Shown piece by piece: positions 53,782 to 62,930 of a stretch of 64,000 nucleotides of DNA. Position 1 is the stretch's first letter. Each line of letters opens with the position of its first letter. The notes under the pieces were generated by a model. It searched no databases and was not told the origin of the DNA. It worked only from the letters and a program-made list of their open reading frames with translations. A program made the position numbers and the translations under genes. The DNA lies in assembly GCF_023369855.1 (NCBI RefSeq), contig NZ_JAMBPP010000003.1:1-64000 (forward strand), in the 5' to 3' direction. Source of the DNA: Actinotalea alkalitolerans (GTDB taxonomy: Bacteria > Actinomycetota > Actinomycetes > Actinomycetales > Cellulomonadaceae).

Positions 53782-55776
53782 TCACTCCCACGTGCTGGGC
53801 AGGAGGTCGACCGGTGTCCCGCTGGGCGGCACGCCGAGGTACTGCAGGGCGTACTGCGTGACCTCGGCGAACAGCGGCGCGGCGACCGCTCCACCGTAGA
53901 TCGACGTCTTGGGGTCGTACAGGACCACGTTGACCACGATCTTCGGGTCGTCGACCGGTGCGACGCCGATGAACGAGGCGACGTTCTTGATGACCCCGCC
54001 CCCCTCGAAGGCCTGCGCGGTGCCGGTCTTGCCACCGATGCGGTAGCCGGGCACCGACGCGTTGGACCCGGTGCCCTCGGCGACCGCGCTCTCCATCATC
54101 CGCACGACGGTGTCGGCGGTCTCCTCGCTCACCACGCGGGTCGGCTCGGGCACCTGCGCTGCGTGGAAGACGCCGTCGGCGTCGCTCCATCCCTTGACCA
54201 GGTGTGGCTGGACCCGGACCCCGCCGTTGGCGAGGGTCGCGAACACCTGCGTCGCCTGGAGGGTGGTGACCGAGACCGCCTGGCCGAAGAGGACCGCGTA
54301 CTGCGACCGTCCGTCCCAGCTGTCGGCGTCGTGCAGCAGGCCGGGCTCCTCGCCCGGGAGCCCGACACCGGTGACCTGGCCCAGCCCGAACTTGGCGAGG
54401 TAGTCGTGCCGCACCTGACGGGGCAGCTGTTCGCCGAGCATGACGGTGCCGGTGTTGGAGGACTCGGCGAAGATCCCGGTGGCTGTCAGGTTCAGCAGCG
54501 CGTGCGGGTGCGAGTCCTTGAAGGACTGCCCGTTCTCGGTGGTGTAGACGTCCGGCACCTGGTACTGCGCCGTCGGGGTCGTGATCCCCTGCTCGAGCAC
54601 TGCGGCCATCGTGATCGCCTTGGCCGTGGAGCCCGGCTCGTAGATCACCGAGGAGGACCTGCTCCCTCGCAGGTCGGCCGGGGTGTCTCCCGGGGTGTTG
54701 GGGTCGACCGTGCCGGAGTCGGCCAGGGCGAGGATCTCGCCGGACTCCACGTCGAGCACCTGGATGGCCCCCCACTGGGCACCCGTGCTCAGGACACCGG
54801 TGTCGATCAGGGTCTGGGCCATGTACTGCACGTCGCGCGCGATCGTCAGGTGGACCGTGCGTCCCGGCACCGCCGGGACCTCGTCCAGCCCGCCCGCGGG
54901 GATCCGCTGGCCCCGGCGGCCCTGCTCGTAGGTCATCCTTCCCGGCGTCCCGCTGAGCTCGGCATCGAGCACCTGCTCGAGGCCGGCGAGCCCGTTGCCG
55001 TCACGACCCACGAAGCCGACGATGTTGCCCGCCGTGGTGCCTGCGGGGTACATGCGCTCGGTGGTGCGCTCCGCGGTGATCCCGGGGATCCGCTGCGTCG
55101 CGATCTCGCGGTACACCTCGGGTGTCACACCACGGGCCACGTAGGCGTAGCCGCGCTGGCCGTCCAGCACGGGTGCCAGCTCGGCGACCGAGACGCCCAG
55201 GATCGGCGCGAGGACCGTCGCGGCCTGCTCGACGCTGTCACCGGTGCTCTTCCACTGCGCGAGCAGCATCTGGTTGACGACGATGTCGTAGCGCTCGACC
55301 GAGGTCGCGAGCACCTCACCCTCGGCATCGACGATGTCGCCCCGGTCACCGGGGATCGCGACCGTGTGCAGTCGGCTCTCGAGCGCCTCGGCCGCGACCG
55401 CCGGGCCGGCGATGCCCTGCACGTAGACGAGCTGGCCACCCAGCACGGCGATGAACGCCAGGGTCAGCACCAGCAGCAGGTTCTGCCGTCGCTCGGGGCG
55501 CACCGCCGCAGCGGGTGCGGTGGCAGCCGGGGGACGTCGTGGTGGCCCCGGTGGGCGGCCGCCACCGCCGCCTCCGGGTCGGGTCGACGGCGGGGTCGGC
55601 CCGGTCCGCCCCTGAACCGGCACCCGGGACCGCCGCTGCGCCAGCGGCTGCCCCGACCTCCCGGCGGGCGACGACGAGGGCGGCGGGCTTGCCGGCTGGC
55701 GACGGGGCTGGTCAGAGGATGCCCGTCCCTGAGAGCGCCCCGACGCTCCCTGAGCACGACGTGGTGCCTGCGTCAT
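53782..55776 (-). CDS. ftsI: Septal penicillin-binding protein FtsI (PBP3)
   Basis: Class B PBP, the transpeptidase of the septal FtsWI pair. The 664 residues comprise a very long Pro/Gly/Arg-rich cytoplasmic tail (about 1-97), one membrane helix (99-121), the pedestal domain and a transpeptidase domain with the nucleophile motif STAK at 383-386, SSN at 439-441 and KTG at 583-585. There are no PASTA domains. I chose ATG 55776 because it overlaps the ftsL stop (ATGA); the much longer frame through rsmH is spurious. Confidence 0.97.
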   Translation of the reverse strand: MTQAPRRAQGASGRSQGRASSDQPRRQPASPPPSSSPAGRSGQPLAQRRSRVPVQGRTGPTPPSTRPGGGGGGRPPGPPRRPPAATAPAAAVRPERRQNLLLVLTLAFIAVLGGQLVYVQGIAGPAVAAEALESRLHTVAIPGDRGDIVDAEGEVLATSVERYDIVVNQMLLAQWKSTGDSVEQAATVLAPILGVSVAELAPVLDGQRGYAYVARGVTPEVYREIATQRIPGITAERTTERMYPAGTTAGNIVGFVGRDGNGLAGLEQVLDAELSGTPGRMTYEQGRRGQRIPAGGLDEVPAVPGRTVHLTIARDVQYMAQTLIDTGVLSTGAQWGAIQVLDVESGEILALADSGTVDPNTPGDTPADLRGSRSSSVIYEPGSTAKAITMAAVLEQGITTPTAQYQVPDVYTTENGQSFKDSHPHALLNLTATGIFAESSNTGTVMLGEQLPRQVRHDYLAKFGLGQVTGVGLPGEEPGLLHDADSWDGRSQYAVLFGQAVSVTTLQATQVFATLANGGVRVQPHLVKGWSDADGVFHAAQVPEPTRVVSEETADTVVRMMESAVAEGTGSNASVPGYRIGGKTGTAQAFEGGGVIKNVASFIGVAPVDDPKIVVNVVLYDPKTSIYGGAVAAPLFAEVTQYALQYLGVPPSGTPVDLLPSTWE

Positions 55777-56198
55777 CCTTGAGCCTCCGCGGGGACGGGG
55801 TTGCCCAGGACGGCGCCGTCGGACAACCGGAGGTAGCCGTTGCCCTCGGCCTGCACCATGCCCAGGGCGGTGGCGGCGGCGGCGAGCTCGGCAGGCGACT
55901 TGCGCAGGGCGATCTCGGACTCGATCCGCTGCTGCTCGGTGGTGGCCGCGGCGTGCCGCACCTGCAGCGCGTAACGGTCGTACTCCCCCTGGGCCATCGA
56001 GGTGTTGAGCAGGAGCGCCCCCAGCAACGAGCCGGCGAGCACCGTGATGCAGAGCATGACGAACGGTGCCCGCGTCCGGGCGGGGGCTGGGGCACGGACG
56101 ACCCTGAGCCGGGGTCGCGCCTCCGGGAGCCGGGGAGCCGCGGCCGGCGCGCTGGCCGGTACGGGTCGTGGCTGACGGGCAGCAGCCTGTGCACTCAT
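55773..56198 (-). CDS. ftsL: FtsL-like divisome protein
   Basis: Small bitopic membrane protein of 141 residues: a basic Pro/Ala-rich cytoplasmic part (about 1-44), one membrane helix ([21 protein letters not shown], near 45-65) and an external coiled coil with a leucine-zipper-like spacing (about 68-110). Sequence is poorly conserved across bacteria, but size, topology and position between rsmH and ftsI identify it. It should link FtsQ with FtsI/FtsW. The ATG overlaps the rsmH stop. Confidence 0.85.
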   Translation of the reverse strand: MSAQAAARQPRPVPASAPAAAPRLPEARPRLRVVRAPAPARTRAPFVMLCITVLAGSLLGALLLNTSMAQGEYDRYALQVRHAAATTEQQRIESEIALRKSPAELAAAATALGMVQAEGNGYLRLSDGAVLGNPVPAEAQG

Positions 56199-57196
56199 GA
56201 CGTTCTCCCGTGACGAAGGTGATCGGGGGTGGGGCGAAGCCGCACCGCACCGCGCAGGCGGACGGGTGCGGAGCGGGGGTTGACCTCGAGCTCGGCCGGC
56301 CCGGCGCGCTCAGCGCCCCGGGTGAGCATCTGGAGGTAGGGCCGGTGGGTCTCGGGCTCGACCGGCAGACCGGCGGGTGCGCTCGACGTCGCGCCGCGAG
56401 CCAGGGCCCTCTTGACCAGGCGGTCCTCGAGGGACTGGTAGGCCATGACGACGATCCGCCCGCCGACGGCAAGGGTCTCCACCGCGGCGGGCAGTGCGCG
56501 CTCGAGCACCTCGAGCTCGGCGTTGACCTCGATCCGCAGCGCCTGGAAGGTCCGCTTGGCCGGGTTGCCGCCGGTCTGACGGGCGACCGCGGGGATCGCC
56601 GTCCGGACGATCTGCACGAGCTGTCCGGTGCGGGCCAGCGGTGCCACCGCCCGCGCTGCCACGACGGTACGGGCGATCCGGGGAGCGAACTTCTCCTCGC
56701 CGTACTCGCGCAGGATCCGCACGAGCTCCGCCTCGGGGTAGGTGTTGAGCACCTCGGCCGCCGTGATCCCGCCCCCCGCGTCCATCCGCATGTCCAGCGG
56801 CGCGTCCTGCGCGTAGGAGAAGCCGCGCTCGGGCTCGTCGATCTGCAGGGACGAGACCCCAAGATCCATCAGGACGCCCTGCACCTCTCCGCCCGCCGTG
56901 CGCTCGACGACCTCCTGGATCTCGTCGTACACGGCGTGGACCGCTGTGAAGCGGTCTCCGAACGCCTCGAGCCGCGCCTCGGCCAGCCCGATGGCCTCGA
57001 GGTCGCGGTCGAGCCCGATGACCCGCAGACCCTCGAACCGGGTGAGCAGGGCCTCGGTGTGCCCTCCCATGCCGAGGGTCGCGTCCACCAGGACGGCACC
57101 TGGAGCGCTCAGCGCAGGACTCAGCAGCTCGACGCAGCGGTCGAGCAGGACAGGGGTGTGACGGGTGGCGGCCGGGCGCTCGTCCTGCGTGTCCAC
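56195..57196 (-). CDS. rsmH: 16S rRNA (cytosine1402-N4)-methyltransferase
   Basis: SAM-dependent enzyme (formerly MraW) that methylates C1402 in the ribosomal P site. The 333 residues contain [13 protein letters not shown] near 13-25, the SAM loop [14 protein letters not shown] near 38-51, [10 protein letters not shown] near 109-118 and the [16 protein letters not shown] signature near 210-225. I prefer GTG 57196 because GGAGG is five bases upstream; GTG 57202 is in frame but abuts that sequence. The leader carries the mraW-type RNA structure. Confidence 0.95.
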   Translation of the reverse strand: MDTQDERPAATRHTPVLLDRCVELLSPALSAPGAVLVDATLGMGGHTEALLTRFEGLRVIGLDRDLEAIGLAEARLEAFGDRFTAVHAVYDEIQEVVERTAGGEVQGVLMDLGVSSLQIDEPERGFSYAQDAPLDMRMDAGGGITAAEVLNTYPEAELVRILREYGEEKFAPRIARTVVAARAVAPLARTGQLVQIVRTAIPAVARQTGGNPAKRTFQALRIEVNAELEVLERALPAAVETLAVGGRIVVMAYQSLEDRLVKRALARGATSSAPAGLPVEPETHRPYLQMLTRGAERAGPAELEVNPRSAPVRLRGAVRLRPTPDHLRHGRTS

Positions 57197-57289
57197 CGTC
57201 ACCTCCCTCTCCTGTCGTGGCTGGTCGTACGTCGTGCGTCCTGTCCTGCGACCTGCCGCAGCCGGCGCTGGTGCCGTGTCGCGTGGTTG

Positions 57290-57320
57290 CTGGTCGGGTG
57301 GCCCTCCACCGCCCGACCAG
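57290..57320 (-). promoter_or_regulatory. Second hairpin in the rsmH leader
   Basis: CTGGTCG / CGACCAG outer stem with an inner GGTGG / CCACC stem and a four-base loop, directly downstream of the mraW-type structure and about 90 bases before rsmH. It has no U-tract. Confidence 0.5.
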
Positions 57321-57379
57321 GTCTCCCTCCGCAGCCCTCTGACGCCGGGGAAGTGCGTCAGAGAAGGCGGGAGGAGACC
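57320..57379 (-). ncRNA. mraW RNA motif (structured leader of rsmH)
   Basis: On the minus strand a basal stem (GGTCTCCTCC with GGAGGGAGACC, one bulge) closes an internal loop and a perfect 9-bp apical stem (CTCTGACGC / GCGTCAGAG) whose loop reads ACTTCCCCG. The CUUCCCC terminal loop and the position upstream of mraW/rsmH match the actinobacterial mraW RNA motif described by comparative genomics. I cite this from memory. Its function is not established; it may control the mra/dcw genes in cis. Confidence 0.78.
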
Positions 57380-57425
57380 TCACCGTGCGGTGCTCGCCGA
57401 TCCGTCGAGCACACGCGGTCATCGT

Positions 57426-57893
57426 CTAGAAGGCACCGGGGATCACCTCCTCGGCGGTGTCGGCGTAGACGCCGACCTGCTCGTCGAGGTAGGTCTCCCA
57501 GGCGCCGGCGTCCCAGATCTCGACCCGCGACCCGGCACCGATCACGGCGACGTCGCGATCCAGGCGCGCGTAGGACCGCAGGCCGGCCGGGATCGCCAGG
57601 CGCCCCTGCTTGTCAGGCACCTCGTCGTGGGCTCCCGACAGGAAGACGCGCAGGTAGTCACGGGCCTGCTTGCTCGTGACCGGTGCCTGGCGGATCTGGT
57701 CGTGCATGCGACGGAACTCGTCGACCGGGAAGACGTACAGGCAGTGCTCCTGGCCGCGGGTGACGACCAGGCCCGACGCCAGCTGGCCCCGGAACTTGGC
57801 CGGGAGGATCAGCCTGCCCTTGTCGTCGAGCCGAGGCGTGTAGGTGCCCAGGAAGGGGTTGTAGGCGCCGTAGCTCGGTGTCTCGCTCGTCAT
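57426..57893 (-). CDS. mraZ: Transcriptional regulator MraZ
   Basis: DNA-binding protein at the head of the dcw cluster that represses its own promoter in E. coli. The 155 residues hold two SpoVT/AbrB-type swapped-hairpin domains ([22 protein letters not shown] near 13-34, and [18 protein letters not shown] near 90-107). Start ATG 57893 has GGGGAGG eight bases upstream and the product begins with an extra [13 protein letters not shown] segment. Five MraZ boxes precede it. Confidence 0.96.
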   Translation of the reverse strand: MTSETPSYGAYNPFLGTYTPRLDDKGRLILPAKFRGQLASGLVVTRGQEHCLYVFPVDEFRRMHDQIRQAPVTSKQARDYLRVFLSGAHDEVPDKQGRLAIPAGLRSYARLDRDVAVIGAGSRVEIWDAGAWETYLDEQVGVYADTAEEVIPGAF

Positions 57894-57944
57894 GCCGGCA
57901 ACCTCCCCTCCGTGCCCCGCACCGGGTGCCGTCGTGCGACGGAA

Positions 57945-57989
57945 GCCCACTGCTCCCCAGGTGGCCCCACATTACTCCACAACACTCCA
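57945..57989 (-). promoter_or_regulatory. Five MraZ boxes over the mraZ promoter
   Basis: On the minus strand TGGAG, TGGAG, TGGGG, TGGGG and TGGGC occur with exactly five bases between successive boxes, giving a 10-bp period. E. coli MraZ binds repeated TGGGN boxes separated by 5 bp, so this is very likely the MraZ operator. TAATGT at 57969-57974 lies within it and is the best -10 candidate. The layout predicts autorepression. Confidence 0.8.
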
Positions 57990-58324
57990 CCTGACCGGGT
58001 GAATCTTCCGGTATGGACGCGTCCATGCCACGTATGCGCAGGTCAGAGCCCTGAACCACGGTGGAGGGGAATTCGCGGCCGCGTGCTGCTCGGCGCGTCC
58101 GTCCCGACATATCGGTCGGGTCGACCGCTTCCCGGGCCCGCTCACGCCCCGAGGAGCTCCAACCGAGGCCCTCTCCCGGGCCCACCCGGACACCGCGGAG
58201 CCCATGGTGGAGCGAAGTGGGGGGCGGGTGGAGGGCCCACGCCCACCCCTGCCCGGCCCGGTCGTGCGTCGCGGGACGGCCCGCAGATCACCTACGCTCG
58301 TGGCAGTCCGCCGAAGGGGTCGCC
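57990..58324. other. 335-base divergent intergenic region between mraZ and moxR
   Basis: I see no gene here. It holds a perfect 14-bp palindrome (ATGGACGCGTCCAT, 58013-58026), a shorter inverted repeat CCCGAC-N6-GTCGGG (58102-58119), and the candidate moxR -10 at 58293-58298. The rest is GC-rich without clear structure. A long open frame on the plus strand through it is an N-terminal over-extension of moxR. Confidence 0.6.
58293..58298 (+). promoter_or_regulatory. Candidate -10 of the moxR operon
   Basis: TACGCT, 26 bases before the ATG at 58325; the -35 is not obvious. Confidence 0.45.
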
Positions 58325-59329
58325 ATGGTCCACGCACTTCCCGCACCGGTCGAGCTCGACGACGTCGCCGAGACCTCGGGCCGGATCCGCGCCGCGATGG
58401 AGACCGTGATCTCCGGCCGCCCCGACCTGGTCCGGCTGACCGTCGCCGTCATGCTCGCCGAGGGTCACCTCCTGCTCGAGGACGTCCCCGGTGTGGGCAA
58501 GACCACCCTCGCCAAGGCACTGGGCCGGTCGGTGGACTGCACCGTCGGCCGCATCCAGTTCACCCCGGACCTGCTGCCGAGTGACCTGACCGGTGTGACC
58601 ATCTACCGCCAGCAGCAGCACGAGTTCGAGTTCCGTCCCGGACCTGTCTTCGCCAACATCGTCATCGGCGACGAGATCAACCGCGCCTCCCCCAAGACGC
58701 AGTCCGCACTGCTCGAGTGCATGCAGGAGGCGCAGGCCACGATCGACGGCACCACGTACCAGCTGCCCCGACCGTTCCTCGTCCTGGCCACCCAGAACCC
58801 GATCGAGATGGAGGGCACCTACGCCCTGCCCGAGGCGCAGCGCGACCGGTTCATGGCCCGGCTCAGCGTCGGATACCCCTCGCGCAACGCCGAGGTCGAG
58901 ATGCTCGACCGGCAGGAGACCTCCGACCCGCTCGCCCACCTGACGCCCGTGACCGGGGTCGAGCACGTCACCCGCATGATCACCGTGACCCGGCGGCTGT
59001 ACGCCGCCCCCGGGATCAAGCAGTACGTGGTCGACCTCGCCGAGGCCACCCGCAACGACCCCGGCCTGAGGCTCGGTGCCTCACCGCGCGCGTCGATCCA
59101 GCTCCTGCGCGCCGCCAAGGCCCTCGCCGCGATGGCGGGGCGGGACCACGTCCTGCCCGACGACGTCCAGGAGCTCGCGGTACCCGTGCTCACCCACCGG
59201 CTCCTGCCCAGCACCGACGCCCGGCTGTCCGGGCACTCGGTCGAGGACACCCTGACCGCGATCATCTCGCGCACCCGTCTACCGATCACCGACCGCGCCG
59301 CCGCGCCTGATCGGCGGGCCATCGGCTGA
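58325..59329 (+). CDS. MoxR-family AAA+ ATPase
   Basis: Cytoplasmic chaperone-like ATPase of 334 residues. Walker A is VPGVGKTT at 54-61, Walker B is VIGDEINRASPKTQSALLE near 112-130, and sensor 1 lies in VLATQNPIE near 155-163. MoxR proteins are thought to mature or activate partner proteins, often those encoded beside them, here a DUF58 protein and a membrane transglutaminase. GAAGGGG lies five bases before the ATG. The stop shares one base with the next start (TGATG). Confidence 0.93.
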   Translation: MVHALPAPVELDDVAETSGRIRAAMETVISGRPDLVRLTVAVMLAEGHLLLEDVPGVGKTTLAKALGRSVDCTVGRIQFTPDLLPSDLTGVTIYRQQQHEFEFRPGPVFANIVIGDEINRASPKTQSALLECMQEAQATIDGTTYQLPRPFLVLATQNPIEMEGTYALPEAQRDRFMARLSVGYPSRNAEVEMLDRQETSDPLAHLTPVTGVEHVTRMITVTRRLYAAPGIKQYVVDLAEATRNDPGLRLGASPRASIQLLRAAKALAAMAGRDHVLPDDVQELAVPVLTHRLLPSTDARLSGHSVEDTLTAIISRTRLPITDRAAAPDRRAIG

Positions 59330-60633
59330 TGCGGCCCGCGCGCACCGTCCGCCTCACGCGCCGCGGCGCGTGGCTCGCCGCCGTGGGCGGGGCGCTGCTG
59401 GTCTCCGGGGTGCTCCTGGGGGTGGCATCGCTCGTCCAGGGCGGAGCCCTGGTGCTGCTCACCGTGGCGACCGGGTTCACCTGGCTCGTGGTCGAGGCAG
59501 GCCTGCACCGACGAGGACGCCTCCAGCTGACCCGTCGCATCACCCCGCACCCGGTCACCGTGGGGCGTCGCGCCGTCGTGAGCGTGGTGGTGACGAGCCC
59601 CGGGACACCGCGCCGGGTCACCGGACTGCAGGTCGCCGAACGGGCCGCACGTGAGCTCTCCGGTCCACAGCCCCTGCGCGCACGCGTCGAGCGGGCCGCA
59701 GGTCGGTTGACCCTGACGTACGCGATCCACCCCGAGCAACGTGGGCGCTGGACGGTCGGCCCTCTCGAGGTCCGCAGCCAGGACCTCTTCGGGGTCGCGC
59801 ACTCGAGCGGCCGGCTGGGGCAGAGCGCACAGGTCGCGGTCCGTCCTGCGACCACCGCCCTGCACCTGACCCGCGGACCGACGGCCACCGACGTCGACCG
59901 GTCCTCGGCGGGCGCCCGGACTCCCGCCGCCGACGACTCGTCACTGCGCGACTACCGTCCCGGAGACGACCTGCGTCGGGTCCACTGGCAGAGCACCGCG
60001 CGCCGCGGGCAGGTGATGGTGCGGCAGGACGAGCGCGCCGGCCGACGTGCGGCGAGCGTGCTGCTCGACCTGCCGCTGGATCGCGAGCAGGCCGAGTGGT
60101 CGATCAGCGCCGCCGCGTCGATCGCCCTGGCCCTGGCGGACGAGGGGCACCACGTACGGCTGCTCGACGGCAGCGACCACGGCATCCGCCGCGAGCGCGG
60201 GTCTCATCACGCACCCGACGTCGACGGCGCCACAGCCGACGCGCTGCTGGACCAGACCGTCGACCTCGTGGTTCCCGCGACCGAGGAGGCACGTGAGCGC
60301 GCGCTGCTCAGAGCCGTCGAGACCCTCACCGGTGCCGCCGGGGGCGCCGAGGTGGTCTTCGCGGTCGTCGGAGGGCTCGAGCAGAGCTGCCTCGAGGCCC
60401 TCGCGCGGGTGGGGCAGGCCAGCCACGGCTGGGCGGTGGTCCGCGCCACCGGGGCGGGCGTGGAGCGCGTCGACGGCCCTGCCCGGCACAGCCTGACCAC
60501 ACGCGAGCAGCACACGCACGACGCGCTGCGCCGAGCCGGGTGGACGGTGGCCGTCGCACGACCCGGCGAGGACCTGACCCACGCGTGGGAGCGGCTGCTC
60601 GCCGCGGACGACCGCCTCGGTGCCCGGGCATGA
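59329..60633 (+). CDS. DUF58 domain membrane protein
   Basis: Protein of 434 residues with two N-terminal membrane helices (about 13-34 and 37-56) and a cytoplasmic domain containing the DUF58 hallmark SSLRDYRPGDDLRRVHWQSTARRGQVMVRQ near 204-233. A von-Willebrand-A-like fold follows (VLLDLPLDREQAEW), with a partly conserved metal site. DUF58 proteins are nearly always coupled to MoxR ATPases; function remains unclear. It overlaps the transglutaminase gene by four bases (ATGA). Confidence 0.88.
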   Translation: MRPARTVRLTRRGAWLAAVGGALLVSGVLLGVASLVQGGALVLLTVATGFTWLVVEAGLHRRGRLQLTRRITPHPVTVGRRAVVSVVVTSPGTPRRVTGLQVAERAARELSGPQPLRARVERAAGRLTLTYAIHPEQRGRWTVGPLEVRSQDLFGVAHSSGRLGQSAQVAVRPATTALHLTRGPTATDVDRSSAGARTPAADDSSLRDYRPGDDLRRVHWQSTARRGQVMVRQDERAGRRAASVLLDLPLDREQAEWSISAAASIALALADEGHHVRLLDGSDHGIRRERGSHHAPDVDGATADALLDQTVDLVVPATEEARERALLRAVETLTGAAGGAEVVFAVVGGLEQSCLEALARVGQASHGWAVVRATGAGVERVDGPARHSLTTREQHTHDALRRAGWTVAVARPGEDLTHAWERLLAADDRLGARA

Positions 60634-62906
60634 GCGCCCACCCCGTGAGCGGTGCGCACGGCTGGGCAGCCACCGGCGCGCTCGCGACAGGCGTCGCCTC
60701 GGGCCTCTGGGCGATGACGTACCTCGTGGCACCGGGCCGCTGGGTCGGCGTCTCGCTGATGGCCACCCTGGTCCTCCTCCTGGTCACCACGGCGACCCGG
60801 CGCGCGGGCGCGTCACGCCTGGTGCCGACCGCCTGGGCCACGCTCGTCGCCGCACTGTGCATCGTGTCGGTCTACGGATCCACCGGGACCGGGCTGGGAC
60901 TGCCCGTCCCGACCCGGGAGACGATGGAGCGGCTGTCCTTCCTCGTTCGCGGCGGGGTCCGCGCCGTCGCGGACGGAGTCATCCCGGTCGAGCCCGTCCT
61001 CGGGCTCGAGCTGCTCCTGGTGGGGGGCGTGGTGCTGGTCGTCCTGCTGGGTGACCTCGTGGCCCTGGGGCTGGGTCGAGCAGGGCTCAGCGGACTGGCG
61101 ATCGTGGGACTGTGGCTGCCCACGATCTTCTTCGAGCGGGCCGTCCCCCCGGTGCCGTTCGTGCTCGCGGGACTGTCCTACCTGGTCCTGCTGCACCTGA
61201 CCCGCCCGCGGCCGCCGTCGGGACGACGCAGCACCCCGCGCGACCTGCGGGTGACCGCCGCAGCCGCGGTGGTGCTGACGGTGGTTGCACTCGCCTCGGG
61301 TCCGATCGCCTCGGGCGTGCCCTTCTACCGGTCGGTCACGCTGCCGGCGACCTGGGGGCCAGGTGCGGTCGACGGTCCGCTGCGGCTCTCGACCGACCTG
61401 GACATGCGGGCGAGCCTGGCTGCCCGGTCCGACCAGCCGATCCTGAGCTACACGACGCAGTCACGGACGTTGGGGCCGCTGCGGATGTACACGATGACCG
61501 ACTTCGACGGCGCCGAGTGGAACCGAGCCGCCCCGGAGGGTGACCTCGCCCGCGCCTCGGGGGTGCTGTGGCCGGGTGGTGCCGTTCCCGTCCCGCAGGA
61601 CGCCGCGCGGGTCTCGGTCCAGGTGGGCAACCTCGACCAGGACAGGCTGCCGATCCCCACCGACCCCCGGCAGGTGGAGATCGACGGCAACTGGCTCTAC
61701 GACGCCTCTCGTGACGAGGTCCTGGGTGTCGGGACCACCACCCGTGACATCAGCTACGACCTCTGGGTCTCCCCGCGCAGCCTCACCGCCGACGACCTGC
61801 GCGCAGACTCCACCGCAGGACCGCTCGAGGCACGCGAGGTGTACACCGAGGTACCGGAGTCGCCGTTCGCGCAGGAGATCCGGGCGCAGGCCGAGGCTGT
61901 CATGGCGGGCAGCACGACCGACTACGACCGCGCCCTGGCGCTGCAGTCCTGGTTCCGCAACTTCGAGAACTTCACCTACTCGGCGACCATCCCACCGGCC
62001 CAGACCGACGACGCCGTCTGGGACTTCCTGACCCAGCGCACCGGCTACTGCGTGCAGTACGCGACCGCGATGACGGTCATGGCGCGCACTGCCGGCATCC
62101 CCGCGCGGCTCGCGGTGGGGTTCCTGCCCGGCACGGCTCAGGAACGCCAGCCCAGCTCGTTCGTCGTGACCGGGCGACACTCCCATGCCTGGCCCGAGCT
62201 GTGGTTCGCGGAGGCCGGCTGGGTACGTTTCGAGCCGACGCCGGCCGTCCAGACCGGCGCCCCTCCGCTCTGGGCCGACCCGTACGGAGGCGCGGCGACA
62301 CCGGAGGACGAACCGACAGCGGCGCCGCAGACCGAGACCGAGCCGCTCCCCGAGGCAGCAGCCCCGGAGAGCGACGGCAGCACCGGTGGCAGCCAGGTCG
62401 GTATCGGTACGGCGTCCGTGCCGCTGCTGCTGGTCGTGGCCGTGACCGCCGTGATCGCGGTGCTCCTGGTGCTGGGGATCTCCCTGCTGGTCCGCAGGCG
62501 CCTGCGCCAGGCCGCGCCTGCCCTCGACCCGGTGCGCGCATGGTCGGTCCTGCGCACCCGTCTGGCCGGCCACGGGGTCGGCTGGAGCGACGCGACGACA
62601 CCGCGGCAGGCGGCAGAGATCGTACGGAACGCCTATCGTGCGGGCCCGCGCGCCTCGGCCGACGGCCGCGGGCCCGGACTGCGATCAGCAGGCGGTGAGG
62701 CGGTGACCACCCTGCAGCTGGACGATGCCACGACCCTCGAGGCAACCCGCGCGCTCGAGCAGCTGGTCGCAGCGTTCGAGGCGGAGCAGTACGCACCGAC
62801 CCCGACCGCGTGGTCGCCGCAGGAGCTGGGGGGTTGGGTCGACGCTGTCGAGGCGCCCATGCTCACGCCGGAGCAGCACGCGGGAGCGGCGGACGGGCGT
62901 GGCTGA
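60630..62906 (+). CDS. Membrane transglutaminase-like protein
   Basis: Protein of 758 residues. Residues about 1-240 hold six to seven membrane helices (TgpA-type N-terminal domain). An external region (about 250-610) contains the transglutaminase/protease core with the nucleophile C474 in GYCVQYATAM, H519 in RHSHAW and an acidic residue E535 in WVRFEPTP where Asp is often found. One more membrane helix (about 594-614) and a cytoplasmic C-terminal DUF4129-like domain follow. The core may cross-link or cleave proteins outside the membrane. ATG 60630 overlaps the DUF58 stop. Confidence 0.9.
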   Translation: MSAHPVSGAHGWAATGALATGVASGLWAMTYLVAPGRWVGVSLMATLVLLLVTTATRRAGASRLVPTAWATLVAALCIVSVYGSTGTGLGLPVPTRETMERLSFLVRGGVRAVADGVIPVEPVLGLELLLVGGVVLVVLLGDLVALGLGRAGLSGLAIVGLWLPTIFFERAVPPVPFVLAGLSYLVLLHLTRPRPPSGRRSTPRDLRVTAAAAVVLTVVALASGPIASGVPFYRSVTLPATWGPGAVDGPLRLSTDLDMRASLAARSDQPILSYTTQSRTLGPLRMYTMTDFDGAEWNRAAPEGDLARASGVLWPGGAVPVPQDAARVSVQVGNLDQDRLPIPTDPRQVEIDGNWLYDASRDEVLGVGTTTRDISYDLWVSPRSLTADDLRADSTAGPLEAREVYTEVPESPFAQEIRAQAEAVMAGSTTDYDRALALQSWFRNFENFTYSATIPPAQTDDAVWDFLTQRTGYCVQYATAMTVMARTAGIPARLAVGFLPGTAQERQPSSFVVTGRHSHAWPELWFAEAGWVRFEPTPAVQTGAPPLWADPYGGAATPEDEPTAAPQTETEPLPEAAAPESDGSTGGSQVGIGTASVPLLLVVAVTAVIAVLLVLGISLLVRRRLRQAAPALDPVRAWSVLRTRLAGHGVGWSDATTPRQAAEIVRNAYRAGPRASADGRGPGLRSAGGEAVTTLQLDDATTLEATRALEQLVAAFEAEQYAPTPTAWSPQELGGWVDAVEAPMLTPEQHAGAADGRG

Positions 62907-62930
62907 GAGGATGCAGGACGACGATCGAGA

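Noticed and set aside
53782-56862. A 1026-codon open frame through rsmH, ftsL and ftsI
   Set aside because: Only the last 664 codons are FtsI. The upstream part is low-complexity Arg/Ser/Pro sequence in the wrong frame over rsmH and ftsL.
58070-58082. Adjacent EcoRI and NotI sites (GAATTC then GCGGCCGC) resembling a cloning linker
   Set aside because: The sequence continues smoothly into native-looking DNA on both sides and no vector sequence is seen, so chance is likelier in such GC-rich DNA.
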